Below are positions 40,098 to 49,758 of a stretch of DNA of 64,000 bases, one piece after another (within the stretch, counting starts at the first letter, position 1; every line of letters starts with the position of its first letter). This DNA is from Pseudoalteromonas luteoviolacea S2607 (lineage in GTDB: Bacteria > Pseudomonadota > Gammaproteobacteria > Enterobacterales > Alteromonadaceae), in assembly GCF_001625575.1 (NCBI RefSeq), contig NZ_AUXV01000017.1, positions 1 through 64,000 on the forward strand. Reading direction: 5' to 3'. Position numbers and translations under genes: made by a program. Under the pieces are notes generated by a model, which worked only from the letters and a program-made list of their open reading frames with translations, had not been told where the DNA came from and ran no database searches.

Positions 40098-41822
40098 TTA
40101 AGCGTGGAAATCCGTTTTAGAAACTTTCACTTCTGCAACAATGCCTTTGCGAATCACAAAGTCACCAAAACACTCTTGTTCGTTGCGCTGAGAAGCCCAC
40201 TGACCAATTAATTCATCCAATGCAGGTAGGTATGTTTCTTCACCAACGTTCTCCAAGTAAAGCTTAGGTACACGCGTACCTTCACGGTTACCACCAAGAT
40301 ATACGTTATACTTACCTGGACCTTTACCTACCAAGCCCACTTCCGCCAACATGGCACGGCCACAGCCATTCGGGCATCCAACAACACGTAAAATAATGTC
40401 GTCGTTGGCGATTTCATGTTTCGCAAGCAATGCTTCCGTTTTTTCAACTAAGTCTGGCAAGTAGCGCTCTGCTTCAGCCATTGCAAGAGGACACGTCGGT
40501 AGTGCAACACACGCCATAGAGCTCTTTCTTTGCTCTGTGTGTGTGTCATCAATCAAGCCGTGCTCGCGAGCAATTTGCTCAATCTGTGCTTTGTCTTCTT
40601 CTGCCACGCCAGCAATGATCAGGTTTTGGTTCGCAGTCATGCGGAAATCACCTTTGTGGATCTCTGCAATTTTGCGACAACCTGTTTTTAGCGGCTTATC
40701 TGGATAGTCAAGAATACGACCGCTTTGTAAGAACAGCGTTAAGTGGTGCTTGCCATCAATGCCTTCAACCCAACCAAAACGATCGCCACGATGGGTAAAC
40801 TCGAATGGACGGCTTGGCGCAAACTCAACACCCGCACGCTTTTCTACTTCCGCCTTGAAAGCATCAATACCAAACGCATCGAGCGTATATTTGGTCTTGG
40901 CATTTTTACGGTTTACACGATTACCCCAGTCACGCTGCACACTCACTACGTGCTCAGCTACGGCTAAAGTGTGCTCTAGCGGGATAAAACCAAAATCATC
41001 GGCACGACGTGGATAAGTATTCACATCGCCGTGCGTCATTGCCAAACCACCGCCGACTAACACGTTAAAACCAACTAACTTGCCTTCTTCCGCGATTGCC
41101 ACAAAGTTCAAATCATTCGCATGTACGTCAACTTCGTTGTTTGGTGGAATCGTAACAGTTGTTTTAAACTTACGCGGTAAGTACGTTGAACCTAAAATTG
41201 GCTCTAACTCTGTCGAGTCTTTACGCTCACCATTAAGCCAAATTTCTAGATAAGCTCGCGTTTTAGGTAGGAGGTGCTCAGAAATTTTAGCTGCCCACTC
41301 ATACGCTTCTTGGTGTAACTCAGACTCAACAGGGTTCGTTGTACATAACACATTGCGGTTTACGTCACCCGCCGTTGCGATCGAGTCAATACCAACATCG
41401 TGAAGTGTTAAGTGCATTTCTTTAATGTGCGGCTTTAAAACACCGTGAAATTGGAAAGTTTGACGCGTTGTAAGACGGATACTTCCGTAAGAGGTTTTGT
41501 CTTCTGCAAATTTATCAATTGCTAACCACTGCTCTGGTTTGATGATCCCACCAGGCATACGTGCACGTAGCATGACGTTATGTAGCGGCTCAAGCTTTTG
41601 CTTAGCGCGCTCAGCGCGAATATCACGGTCATCTTGCTGATACATACCGTGGAAACGGATCAGCTGAAAGTTATCTTTAGTAAAACCACCTGTTAACTGA
41701 TCACCTAAATCAGTTTCGATGGTCCCACGTAAGTGTTCACTTTCGGTTTTTAATCGCTCGTTGTCAGCAAATTTAGCATCGGGATCGTGCTTACTATTTG
41801 GCTTGTAATCTTGGTTGCTCAT
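40098..41822 (-). CDS. cysI: Sulfite reductase hemoprotein beta-component
   Basis: This 574-residue subunit reduces sulfite to sulfide with six electrons on a siroheme/iron-sulfur pair. The cluster cysteines lie in [11 protein letters not shown] and [14 protein letters not shown] use the second ATG (41822), because AGGA then sits six bases upstream; the first ATG at 41828 is adjacent to it. Siroheme comes from CysG and electrons from CysJ. Order cysJ-cysI-cysH is conserved. Confidence 0.97.
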   Translation of the reverse strand: MSNQDYKPNSKHDPDAKFADNERLKTESEHLRGTIETDLGDQLTGGFTKDNFQLIRFHGMYQQDDRDIRAERAKQKLEPLHNVMLRARMPGGIIKPEQWLAIDKFAEDKTSYGSIRLTTRQTFQFHGVLKPHIKEMHLTLHDVGIDSIATAGDVNRNVLCTTNPVESELHQEAYEWAAKISEHLLPKTRAYLEIWLNGERKDSTELEPILGSTYLPRKFKTTVTIPPNNEVDVHANDLNFVAIAEEGKLVGFNVLVGGGLAMTHGDVNTYPRRADDFGFIPLEHTLAVAEHVVSVQRDWGNRVNRKNAKTKYTLDAFGIDAFKAEVEKRAGVEFAPSRPFEFTHRGDRFGWVEGIDGKHHLTLFLQSGRILDYPDKPLKTGCRKIAEIHKGDFRMTANQNLIIAGVAEEDKAQIEQIAREHGLIDDTHTEQRKSSMACVALPTCPLAMAEAERYLPDLVEKTEALLAKHEIANDDIILRVVGCPNGCGRAMLAEVGLVGKGPGKYNVYLGGNREGTRVPKLYLENVGEETYLPALDELIGQWASQRNEQECFGDFVIRKGIVAEVKVSKTDFHA

Positions 41823-41876
41823 TGTCATTCCTAAAATCGTATGCTGTGACGGAAAATAAGTGCGTGATGACGTCTA

Positions 41877-43694
41877 TTAATAGACGTCTTTTTGATAACG
41901 GTTAGCACTACGCAGCTCTTTTAAATATTGCTCGGCCTGCTCATCGTCTTTTCCACCATGGGTCTTAACAATGTCCAACAGTGCCTGGTGTACATCTTTA
42001 GCCATACGTGTGGCATCACCACATACGTAAAAATGTGCACCTTTCTCTAACCAAGCAAAAACGTCTGCGCCCTTCTCACGAATACGATCTTGGACGTAAA
42101 TTTTCTCTGCCTGGTCCCGACTAAATGCCAAATCAACACGATTTAGCAATCCAGATTTCACATACCCTTGAACTTCAACTTGGTATAAGAAATCTTGTGT
42201 AAAGTGTGGGTTACCAAAGAACAACCAGTTCTCACCTTCCGCTTCACGCGCATCACGCTCCTGTAAAAACGCCCTGAAAGGTGCTATACCCGTACCAGGG
42301 CCAACCATGATTACAGGCGTGTTATCGTCTGCTGGCAAACGGAAGTTATCATTGTGTTCGCTGAATACTTTGACCTTTGTGCCTTCTTCCACACGATGTG
42401 CTAAGAAACCTGAACAGCCACCATAGTGTTGTTCACCAAAGGCTTCAAATTCAACGAGTCCCACGGTCAAGTGTACCTCTTGTTCTACCTCTGCTTGGCT
42501 TGAAGCAATTGAATACAAACGCGCTTGGATTTTACGACAACAGTCCACAAGAGCTTGGGCTGCAATGTCGCTTGGGTTTTGCTTAATCACATCAAATATC
42601 TGACGGGCATCTAGATACTCGCGTAGTGCCGCTTTGTCGGTCACCAACTGTGCGAGCTCCTCATTCCCAGTTGCCGCAGCATATTTTTCGACAAAACCAG
42701 GGTAAGATTGTGTTAACTCGAGCTTTTCAACTAATGCATCTCGAACACTAAACGTATCTTCGCCTAGTTTTACTTCGTCTTCAGCTGCAATATTTAAAGC
42801 CTTGAGCACGTCATCAACGAGTGCTTCGTCATTTAAGAAATACACACCAAGTGCATCACCGGCTTGATAGCTGATGTCAGACCCTTCAAGGTCGATTTCA
42901 ATATGACGTACGTCTTTAGTCGAATCACGCCCAGTAATCTTAACTGCTGACGAAATTTCAGCGGTAAAAGGGTTTTGTTTTGTATATTGGCTGTGTGCAG
43001 TTTGCGGTGCGCCAAACGGAGCACTTACGACATTTGCACCACCCGCACTTTGTTGAGCTTTTAATTCTGGTTCAAATGCATCTAAAGCGGATGCGATCCA
43101 AGCTTCGGCTTGCTCATCATAATCGACATCTAAGTCAGCTCTTGCCACAACGCTTTGCGCACCTAATTTTTGCAAGCGCTCTTCAAAATCAACGGCAGTT
43201 TGACAGAAAAACTCGTAACTAGAATCACCCAAGCCAAGTACGGCGATTTTCACATCATCTAACTTTGGCGCTTTTTTGCCGACCAAAAATTCATGCAGAT
43301 TTTCTGCGTCTTCAGGTGGCTCACCCTCACCATATGTAGATACAGCAATAGCGATGAACTTTTCTTTTTTCAAGTTACCCGGCTTATAATCAGCCATGTT
43401 AACAAGCTTCGCCGTTAAACCACGTGCCTTTGCCTGTGCTTCAAGTTGCGCTGCAACACCTTTGGCATTACCTGTTTGCGAACCATATAAAATAGTAAGT
43501 GGTGCAGCTTCTTGTGCAGGTGTAGCCGCTTGTCCGATCACGCCACCGAGCGCCGCAGTATTGGCATTTGCAGCCAAGTAACCACTCACCCAAGCCTGTT
43601 GAATTGGATTGAGCTCAGCCACCAACCCTTGTAACTTTTGCAGTTGTTCTTGTGAAAGCGGACTTGCCGCAGCACTCAGTTGACTTAACAACAT
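41877..43694 (-). CDS. cysJ: Sulfite reductase flavoprotein alpha-component
   Basis: This 605-residue flavoprotein moves electrons from NADPH through FAD and FMN to CysI. The flavodoxin-like domain starts at TILYGSQTGNAKGVA (about residue 67), then comes an FAD domain with RLYSIASSQ, then NADPH-binding MVGPGTGIAPFRAF. It ends RYQKDVY, typical of this family. GGGGAA lies seven bases before the ATG. It leads the cysJIH operon, and a perfect 10-bp inverted repeat lies over its likely promoter. Confidence 0.97.
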   Translation of the reverse strand: MLLSQLSAAASPLSQEQLQKLQGLVAELNPIQQAWVSGYLAANANTAALGGVIGQAATPAQEAAPLTILYGSQTGNAKGVAAQLEAQAKARGLTAKLVNMADYKPGNLKKEKFIAIAVSTYGEGEPPEDAENLHEFLVGKKAPKLDDVKIAVLGLGDSSYEFFCQTAVDFEERLQKLGAQSVVARADLDVDYDEQAEAWIASALDAFEPELKAQQSAGGANVVSAPFGAPQTAHSQYTKQNPFTAEISSAVKITGRDSTKDVRHIEIDLEGSDISYQAGDALGVYFLNDEALVDDVLKALNIAAEDEVKLGEDTFSVRDALVEKLELTQSYPGFVEKYAAATGNEELAQLVTDKAALREYLDARQIFDVIKQNPSDIAAQALVDCCRKIQARLYSIASSQAEVEQEVHLTVGLVEFEAFGEQHYGGCSGFLAHRVEEGTKVKVFSEHNDNFRLPADDNTPVIMVGPGTGIAPFRAFLQERDAREAEGENWLFFGNPHFTQDFLYQVEVQGYVKSGLLNRVDLAFSRDQAEKIYVQDRIREKGADVFAWLEKGAHFYVCGDATRMAKDVHQALLDIVKTHGGKDDEQAEQYLKELRSANRYQKDVY

Positions 43695-43754
43695 TGATTA
43701 TTCCCCGTAACCCATTTCGATTTACTTGCTCTCGCACCTGATTGCTCAGGTCAT

Positions 43755-43783
43755 TTTATAGCATGCAGGATACTGTTCCTATC
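43755..43783 (-). promoter_or_regulatory. Possible cysJIH promoter
   Basis: On the minus strand TATAAA (43755-43760) could be the -10 box, about 60 bases before cysJ. The 17-base-spaced -35 position (43778-43783) reads GATAGG, a poor match, as is usual for activator-dependent promoters such as those under CysB. Confidence 0.4.
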
Positions 43784-43805
43784 TCACAAAAAAAAGAACA
43801 GTATC
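43769..43805 (-). promoter_or_regulatory. Long inverted repeat at the cysJ promoter
   Basis: GATACTGTTC (43769-43778) and GAACAGTATC (43796-43805) are perfect 10-bp inverted copies separated by 17 bases. They straddle the -35 position of the possible cysJ promoter. A regulator with two-fold symmetry, perhaps CysB, could bind here. No gene ends into it, so a terminator role is unlikely. Confidence 0.5.
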
Positions 43806-43964
43806 TGCTTTGTTATTCCTTTTAGTTATGAAAAGAAAAAAACTCCAAATAAAACAGATTAAAAGTGGCGATCATTTTTTGATCAAAAGTTATTTAACAT
43901 TTTAATAACCATCAAGTACATTATCTGACCTTAATTAACCTACTCAAAACAATAAGAGAGAAAA

Positions 43965-45602
43965 ATGAAACACCGTAAAAATCACAGGTTCAGTATAAAG
44001 ACTGCTGTTTTAATTGGGTTAGTTTGCCCAACAGTAAGCGCTGAAATCAGTAATGGTAGCTTCGAAAATTGGCAACAAAGTACGCCGAGTAATTGGTCTA
44101 CCATTGACACTGGAATTACACTTGGCCAAGTAAGTTCACCCACAAAGGACGGTCAAAGCGCCGCTGCGGTTACTGTAAATACAGCAACACAGGGCAGTAC
44201 CGACTTGCGACAGACGATTTCTGTCACAGGTGGACAAAGTTATACATTCAGTACATGGGTTTACCATACTGAGGGCAATGTAAAGGCAAGGTTATATGTT
44301 GATGGTTATCGAGGTTACTCCAACGAAAATCAAACTGGCCAATGGCAACAATTAACCTATCAATATACAGCTAGCAGCAGCAAAAACATTGAAGTAGGCT
44401 TGCGATTTTATGACACAAGCGGGTTTGATGGCTCAGAAGTGGTATATGTAGACCACTTTACCCCAAGTGATGCAACAACAACTCCCCCACCTCCTCCAGC
44501 CCAGTGCCAACTAAACTCAGTCCAATTTAAGCTTGTAACCGATAACTACGCTAGCGAAACAAGTTGGGAGTTGAAGAACAAGCAAGGGCAAGTAGTAAAA
44601 AGTGGTAATGGCTATGCTAATACCACGACATACACCGAGTCATTGTGTTTAGCAGATGATACCTACACTTTCATCATTTCTGATAGCTATGGAGATGGTA
44701 TTTGCTGTTCACAGGGCAATGGTAGTTATGAATTTACATACAATAATCAAGTGCTGGTTTCTGGTGGTCAATTTAGCAATCAAGAGCAAAAACAATTCAC
44801 TTTAGGCAATGATGGTGGTGACGGAGGCGGTGGCCAAGACCCAACAGGTTACTACGCATCAGCCGCAGGCCTATCTGGGTTTACATTAAAATCTCAATTA
44901 CATACGATCATTAAAGATCACAACAATCGAGGTTACAGTGCCTTGTGGTCCTTTATTGATCAGTACGAACGCGACAGCTTCTTCGAGAAAGACAATACCG
45001 TGTTGGATAGATATTCTGAAAAGCCAACGGCTGCCGATACCGTGAACTTTACAGCGGTAGGCGATCAATGTGGTAGCTACCGAGGCGAAGGTGATTGCTA
45101 CAACCGAGAACACTCATTCCCCAAGAGCTGGTTTGGTGGCAAAGTAGAACCAATGAACTCTGATGTGCATCATATTTTTGCGTCAGACGGGTTTGTAAAC
45201 GCAAAGCGCAATAGCTATCCATTTGGTGAAGTTGGTAGTGCCAGCTATACCTCTAGTAATGGTAGTAAGTTAGGCAGTGCCACAGGTATCAATTACTCAG
45301 GTACGGTATTTGAGCCCATCGACCAGTTCAAAGGAGACATCGCACGTATTTACTTCTACATGGCGACGCGCTACGAAAATGTCATTGCAGGTTGGCAAAA
45401 TAAGTCTAGCTACGGCAATGATGTATTAAATGGCACCACGAATGTGGTTTTTGAACCTTGGGTAATTGCACTGCTTAAACGCTGGCATCAACAGGATCCT
45501 GTAGATGATGTTGAACGTGCGCGTAACCAAGCGGCCTATGAATACCAAGGCAATCGTAACCCGTATATTGACCACCCAGAATTTGTTGAGAAAATTTGGT
45601 AA
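43965..45602 (+). CDS. Secreted modular endonuclease I
   Basis: This 545-residue protein has a signal peptide (cleavage after SA, near residue 27), then a carbohydrate-binding-like beta-sandwich (about 28-170), a second beta-rich module with ISDSYGDGICCSQGNGSYEF (about 180-280), a Gly/Asp linker, and a C-terminal endonuclease I domain. The nuclease active region shows DCYNREHSFPKSWFGG and SDVHHIFASDGFVNAKR. It is about twice the length of plain EndA. Extracellular DNA breakdown is the likely role, for nutrients or biofilm dispersal. The intergenic space before it (43695-43964) also carries the cysJ control elements. Confidence 0.88.
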   Translation: MKHRKNHRFSIKTAVLIGLVCPTVSAEISNGSFENWQQSTPSNWSTIDTGITLGQVSSPTKDGQSAAAVTVNTATQGSTDLRQTISVTGGQSYTFSTWVYHTEGNVKARLYVDGYRGYSNENQTGQWQQLTYQYTASSSKNIEVGLRFYDTSGFDGSEVVYVDHFTPSDATTTPPPPPAQCQLNSVQFKLVTDNYASETSWELKNKQGQVVKSGNGYANTTTYTESLCLADDTYTFIISDSYGDGICCSQGNGSYEFTYNNQVLVSGGQFSNQEQKQFTLGNDGGDGGGGQDPTGYYASAAGLSGFTLKSQLHTIIKDHNNRGYSALWSFIDQYERDSFFEKDNTVLDRYSEKPTAADTVNFTAVGDQCGSYRGEGDCYNREHSFPKSWFGGKVEPMNSDVHHIFASDGFVNAKRNSYPFGEVGSASYTSSNGSKLGSATGINYSGTVFEPIDQFKGDIARIYFYMATRYENVIAGWQNKSSYGNDVLNGTTNVVFEPWVIALLKRWHQQDPVDDVERARNQAAYEYQGNRNPYIDHPEFVEKIW

Positions 45603-45620
45603 CTAGTAAGACATACTGTT

Positions 45621-45644
45621 GCTGTTTTAAGGTGTTAAAACAGC
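45621..45644 (+). terminator. Hairpin after the modular endonuclease gene
   Basis: GCTGTTTTAA and TTAAAACAGC form a perfect 10-bp stem with a four-base loop, 18 bases after the stop codon. There is no T run, so termination by itself may be weak. Confidence 0.5.
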
Positions 45645-45651
45645 TGTAAAG

Positions 45652-45679
45652 AAAAAAGCGGCCTAATCCATTAGGCCGC
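45652..45679 (-). terminator. Intrinsic terminator after the 45792 gene
   Basis: GCGGCCTAAT and ATTAGGCCGC form a 10-bp inverted repeat with a two-base centre. On the minus strand it is followed by six T residues. It lies about 110 bases after the stop of the minus-strand gene. Confidence 0.8.
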
Positions 45680-45791
45680 GCAACATACTCAGCGCAGAGT
45701 CTACGTGAGTGTTTAATAAAGGTAAGCTAACCTTCTTCCTATCCTGTAAACCGTTTTGATCTTCCACCACCGCCGCGATTTACAAGTGTAC

Positions 45792-46976
45792 TTACCTTGG
45801 CTCTATCGTTAAGGGAGATAAAGTCATTTTCGCGTTATTGCTTGCGCCCATTACATTGTTGTATTGGCGGTTTTCAAATAACGTATAAAATACATCAACA
45901 TAGTCATCATCATTGGTGAACCAGTGACTCGGCATTGCCTTGATTAACTCATTCGTTAACTGAGGAATAATCGCGTAGCCTTGCACGTTAGGATCTGGTA
46001 TTAATCTCATTACTTGCGTCACAATATTCAAAAAGGTAGTCGCAAGCTCTTGATAGTTCGTATTGTCATCATGCTCCATCAACAATACGTCAGCAGCCTG
46101 CCAACGGTATCTTTCCCAATGAATAAGTATCTGATTCGGCGTGTAATCTTGACCATCATGATCTAAGTAAGGTAAATCCACGACGTCTAATGCTGGCTCG
46201 TCACGGGTTGGGCTCACCCCATTTACAACGGCATAGACCTCTGCGGCACCAGAGATCCAAGGCTCTTTGTCATCATTCAAACGAATACGGCTTATGACAG
46301 AAGTAGATATCGCCGCTGTTTGTTGCTCCACAAATCCTAAAGACTGCATATTGCTGTTGCCATCAACAAGTTCGCGATTTTGATTGAAAACTCTACGCAT
46401 CACTTCAATGCCTTCGCGTTGTACGAGTTGTTTATCTAACTCAACAACCAATACTGGTCGTGTCGGCATTTTTTGTGCGTCTAGCAAATGTAGCTCACCA
46501 TTTGCATCGAATGCTTCAACATGAACCCATTCAGTATCTTCACCGCGAGGTGCAAAAGCAATTAGAGGTACCTGGCCACCTTGCCATTGCGATAACATTG
46601 ACTCATCCGCTAAACGCAGCTGGTATACATTGGCGCCTTGACTAGATAATCCTTTTAACTGTCGAGTTTGTGCACTGGCTTGTGCGCTTAATTGCGCACT
46701 CGTTGCTGGTAGGTCTAAATCCGAAAAGCTCAGTTTGTGCGCACTATTCAATTGATTTAACCAACCAGCTTGCTTAGCGCTTAATTCCAAAGCGACAGTC
46801 TGAGCCACAACTCTTTTGATATCTGCAACTTGTACACTTTGTGAATTAAACCTATCTATCGATTCTAATGAACCCAAAGCAGCGTGATTAACGCTCGATA
46901 GTTGATCGGCAATTGCCGCCGAACTGGTCATCAGTATCGCTGAATTCAGCGCCGCAAACTTAAGTAACTTATTCAT
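45792..46976 (-). CDS. Secreted protein of unknown function (DUF3103-like)
   Basis: This 394-residue protein has a signal peptide ending SSAAIA (about residue 23). The mature protein is acidic, with blocks ANVYQLRLADESM and WVHVEAFDANGELHLLDAQ. From memory it resembles the DUF3103 family of marine gammaproteobacteria; the match was not checked. I see no catalytic motif. AAGGAA lies before the ATG. It is a single gene. Confidence 0.7.
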   Translation of the reverse strand: MNKLLKFAALNSAILMTSSAAIADQLSSVNHAALGSLESIDRFNSQSVQVADIKRVVAQTVALELSAKQAGWLNQLNSAHKLSFSDLDLPATSAQLSAQASAQTRQLKGLSSQGANVYQLRLADESMLSQWQGGQVPLIAFAPRGEDTEWVHVEAFDANGELHLLDAQKMPTRPVLVVELDKQLVQREGIEVMRRVFNQNRELVDGNSNMQSLGFVEQQTAAISTSVISRIRLNDDKEPWISGAAEVYAVVNGVSPTRDEPALDVVDLPYLDHDGQDYTPNQILIHWERYRWQAADVLLMEHDDNTNYQELATTFLNIVTQVMRLIPDPNVQGYAIIPQLTNELIKAMPSHWFTNDDDYVDVFYTLFENRQYNNVMGASNNAKMTLSPLTIEPR

Positions 46977-47595
46977 AACATTTCCTTGAAATAATCCGTG
47001 TGTTTATTATTTACCCTAAGATAAACAACTATGTGTGCAACACCACGATAAAACAGCACAATAGATTTATCAAGATATTAATAACAGATTAACATGAAAA
47101 AATTCATAACACCCTTATCGCGATGATATATAAGACTTTATCGAGTATTTAATCAAAAAGCTGGATAATAAATTATCGCAATAATAAGGATTACAAAACT
47201 GTGAATTCAGCAAAAACAAGTCAATTTGGCTTCTAAATCACACCTAAAATATTGCAACAGGCATTGGCTTGAAAATTAATTTATCTTTTATATTACAAGC
47301 AATTAAAATTAGTTCTGGAAATGGATTTGACGCTGTAAATTAGAATATTTCAGAAATGTGAAATCAAGCTTAGAATGGTTACTTAGACAACCTATTCAGT
47401 TATTTTGAATAATTAAATTAATATCAACATTTTACCTATTATAGGTTTTTAATTAAACATAACGTGAACTAAAATCTTGTTCTTAAGTAAAAGCTCAATA
47501 AATGTCGCTTAAATGCACATTAAGATTGGGAAAATGTTGCTTGTTGCTGTCAGGCCACGATCAGCACTGACAGCAATATTGCGCATGATGAGAAG
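46977..47595. other. Long AT-rich intergenic region
   Basis: This 619-base region has no convincing gene. It contains a GATAAT-AA-ATTATC palindrome (47164-47177) and, near its end, a perfect 10-bp hairpin with a 13-base loop (47544-47553 with 47567-47576) just after the stop of the 47596 gene. The second may terminate that gene, although no T run follows. Confidence 0.5.
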
Positions 47596-47976
47596 TTATT
47601 TTTCTAGGGGATAAAGTGTAATCTCAATACCTGCACCAATAGCAGAAATACGTAATAGCGTATCAACGTCAATTGCCTGAGAGTAACACTTGGGAGCTGT
47701 GCCTGAAGTAAAACCAATATCAAAGGTACGTTTTTTACATCCCAGCCATTGCTTCAATGCAGCCTTTGAACATGACTCGATCAACTCACATAAGTGGTTA
47801 ATCGCTTTATTAGGGCTGGTGACTTCAGCACTAGATTCAATTCTAGCGAGCTCTCTATATTCATCTTTATCATAGTGTAATACAACAGCATTACGCTTTA
47901 GATCCTCAACCAAAGCGGAGATGTCGTGTTTGGACTCTAGCTCTAAATCGACATTTAAAAATTGGATTTCTGACAT
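47596..47976 (-). CDS. Protein of unknown function
   Basis: This protein of about 126 residues starts MSEIQFLNVDLELESKHDISALVEDLKRN if the ATG at 47976 is used. That ATG lacks a good ribosome binding site, and the frame stays open to a GTG at 48108, giving 170 residues. No signal peptide or motif is recognised. The mix of charged residues and a regular strand-helix pattern suggests a small soluble protein. Confidence 0.6.
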   Translation of the reverse strand: MSEIQFLNVDLELESKHDISALVEDLKRNAVVLHYDKDEYRELARIESSAEVTSPNKAINHLCELIESCSKAALKQWLGCKKRTFDIGFTSGTAPKCYSQAIDVDTLLRISAIGAGIEITLYPLEK

Positions 47977-48166
47977 TGCGAGTGCGTTACCTTGCTTTGT
48001 GATGGGACCTAAGCCCGCTAATAATTTAATGTTCAAACTGCAAACTGCCACATAATGGGCGTCAGCCCAGCCCACAAAGTCATACTTTTGGGTGCGACAA
48101 TTTGTCACCTTGGATTTTACGTTAATTTCAATAAGCTATCAGCAATTTTGACTAAAAAATAGAGTA

Positions 48167-48874
48167 ATGAACAAAACAGCCCTAAAACCTGCCAGAAAAA
48201 TACACAAATACCTTGGCTATTTACTTGCACTGCAGATCTTTGCTTGGCTGCTTGGTGGTTTTGTGATGAGTGCTATTCCACTAGAAATGGTGCACGGTAA
48301 ACATTTAGCTCAGAGGCAGTTGGAAAACCCTTTTCAAGCTACAGATTACACCGCGAGCCTAGACAGCATTAAACACGCTATCGTCAATTTACAAAAAATT
48401 GAATATACGCACTTTCTTGAACGCCCAATTATCAAAGTCACAGGCAAAAGCATCCACTTTTTCGATGGACAAAGTGGTATGCCGGTGAAACCACCTTCTG
48501 AGTCTCAAATTCGCCAACAAGCAAACGCCCATTATTTGGGTAACGCACAACCAGCAACTGTTAAGCTGCTAGAGAAAGGTCCCAGAGAGGTGCAATATCG
48601 TCAGAATATTTGGCGCGTTGAATATGAAGATTGGGTTAGTACAACAATATATCTAGACAGCAATACTGGCCAAGTCATTACGGTACGCAGCACATTGTGG
48701 CGAATTTTCGACTTTTTCTGGATGCTGCACATTATGGATTACGACGAGCGCGATGACTTTAACAACCCATTGCTCATTTCGTTTTCAGCGACCAGTGTTC
48801 TGTTTTGTATCAGTGGCATGATATTGCTCTTGCAATCACCACCTTGGCGACGCAGGCGCATTCAACGTAATTAA
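48167..48874 (+). CDS. PepSY-type membrane protein
   Basis: This 235-residue protein has a membrane segment near residues 15-36 (KIHKYLGYLLALQIFAWLLGG), a periplasmic stretch with an RVEYEDWVSTTIYLDSNTGQVI block typical of PepSY domains, and a second membrane segment near residues 205-223. Such proteins are common around iron and copper uptake genes. The function is unknown. AGAG precedes the ATG. Confidence 0.8.
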   Translation: MNKTALKPARKIHKYLGYLLALQIFAWLLGGFVMSAIPLEMVHGKHLAQRQLENPFQATDYTASLDSIKHAIVNLQKIEYTHFLERPIIKVTGKSIHFFDGQSGMPVKPPSESQIRQQANAHYLGNAQPATVKLLEKGPREVQYRQNIWRVEYEDWVSTTIYLDSNTGQVITVRSTLWRIFDFFWMLHIMDYDERDDFNNPLLISFSATSVLFCISGMILLLQSPPWRRRRIQRN

Positions 48875-48938
48875 TCACATATTTCCGTTTATTTCGTTAC
48901 TATGAGTACAGTCCTGAAGTCCACCATAGGTGAGAGGC

Positions 48939-49559
48939 ATGCTCAAAGTTATCCCTTTGGGCGTGGTATTACTGCTGTTCACCACAGCTGTCCACGCCCA
49001 ATCTTTTGAAAGCTTTTATAAAGCAAAAAAATATTTAGCGCGTCAGCTAGCTCCACATGATACAACCATATACTGCGGTTGTGAGATCAAAAAGCAGGGC
49101 AAGAAACTTATCCCTGATCCTGTTAGCTGCGGCTATGAACCGAGAAAGCCCGTTACCCGTAATGGCAAGCCAAATGTGCGCGCAACCCGAATAGAATGGG
49201 AGCACATCGTGCCTGCTTGGGAGTTTGGCCACCAGCTCCAGTGCTGGCAAAATGGTGGACGCAAAAACTGCCGAAAAGTCAGCGCCCTATTTCGCCAAAT
49301 GGAAGCCGACATACATAACCTCGCGCCAGCAATCGGAGAAATCAATGCCGACCGCAGTAACTTTCGCTTTGGGTTACTTCCCCACATGCCTTATCAACAT
49401 GGTGCATGTGAAGTAAAAATCGACTTCAAGCAGCGTGTTATCGAACCGCCCTATTATGCTCGAAAGCAAATCGCGCAGGCGTACTTTTATATGCAAAAAA
49501 CCTATGGCCTTAAACTCAGTGAGCGCCAGCGTAAACTCTTTTCTCTTTGGGCAGAATAA
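48939..49559 (+). CDS. endA: Endonuclease I (EndA/Vvn-like)
   Basis: This 206-residue periplasmic or secreted nuclease cuts DNA, and often RNA, without sequence specificity. A signal peptide ends AVHA (about residue 20), and the nuclease motif RIEWEHIVPAWEFG is followed by QMEADIHNLAPAIGEINADRSNF, both typical of EndA and Vibrio Vvn. Eight or so cysteines could form disulfides. I use ATG at 48939, because AGGTGAG sits about five bases before it; a GTG at 48930 is also in frame. A second, larger nuclease of the same family lies at 43965. Confidence 0.93.
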   Translation: MLKVIPLGVVLLLFTTAVHAQSFESFYKAKKYLARQLAPHDTTIYCGCEIKKQGKKLIPDPVSCGYEPRKPVTRNGKPNVRATRIEWEHIVPAWEFGHQLQCWQNGGRKNCRKVSALFRQMEADIHNLAPAIGEINADRSNFRFGLLPHMPYQHGACEVKIDFKQRVIEPPYYARKQIAQAYFYMQKTYGLKLSERQRKLFSLWAE

Positions 49560-49648
49560 AACGCGTTCCTAGAAAAAAATGAAAATCCTAATATCTATCA
49601 TAAATAGGTACAGATCTAAGGTGTTTTCATTGTAATCTTGCATCACAG

Positions 49649-49678
49649 TTGATAATTTGAGCCCATAATAAATATATT
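49649..49678 (+). promoter_or_regulatory. Possible promoter of the S41 protease gene
   Basis: TTGATA (49649-49654) and TATATT (49673-49678) are 18 bases apart, about 80 bases before the protease start. It is a plausible sigma-70 promoter. Confidence 0.4.
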
Positions 49679-49758
49679 GGACATACATACTGAAAGTGCG
49701 TGCCAATTAATAAGGTCTTTATTAGAAGTGGTACCACTGCAGCAATTAGGAACGGGAT

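Noticed and set aside
47164..47177. GATAAT-AA-ATTATC palindrome as a Fur box
   Set aside because: The half-sites fit, but the spacing is two bases instead of one, and the nearest genes have no visible link to iron.
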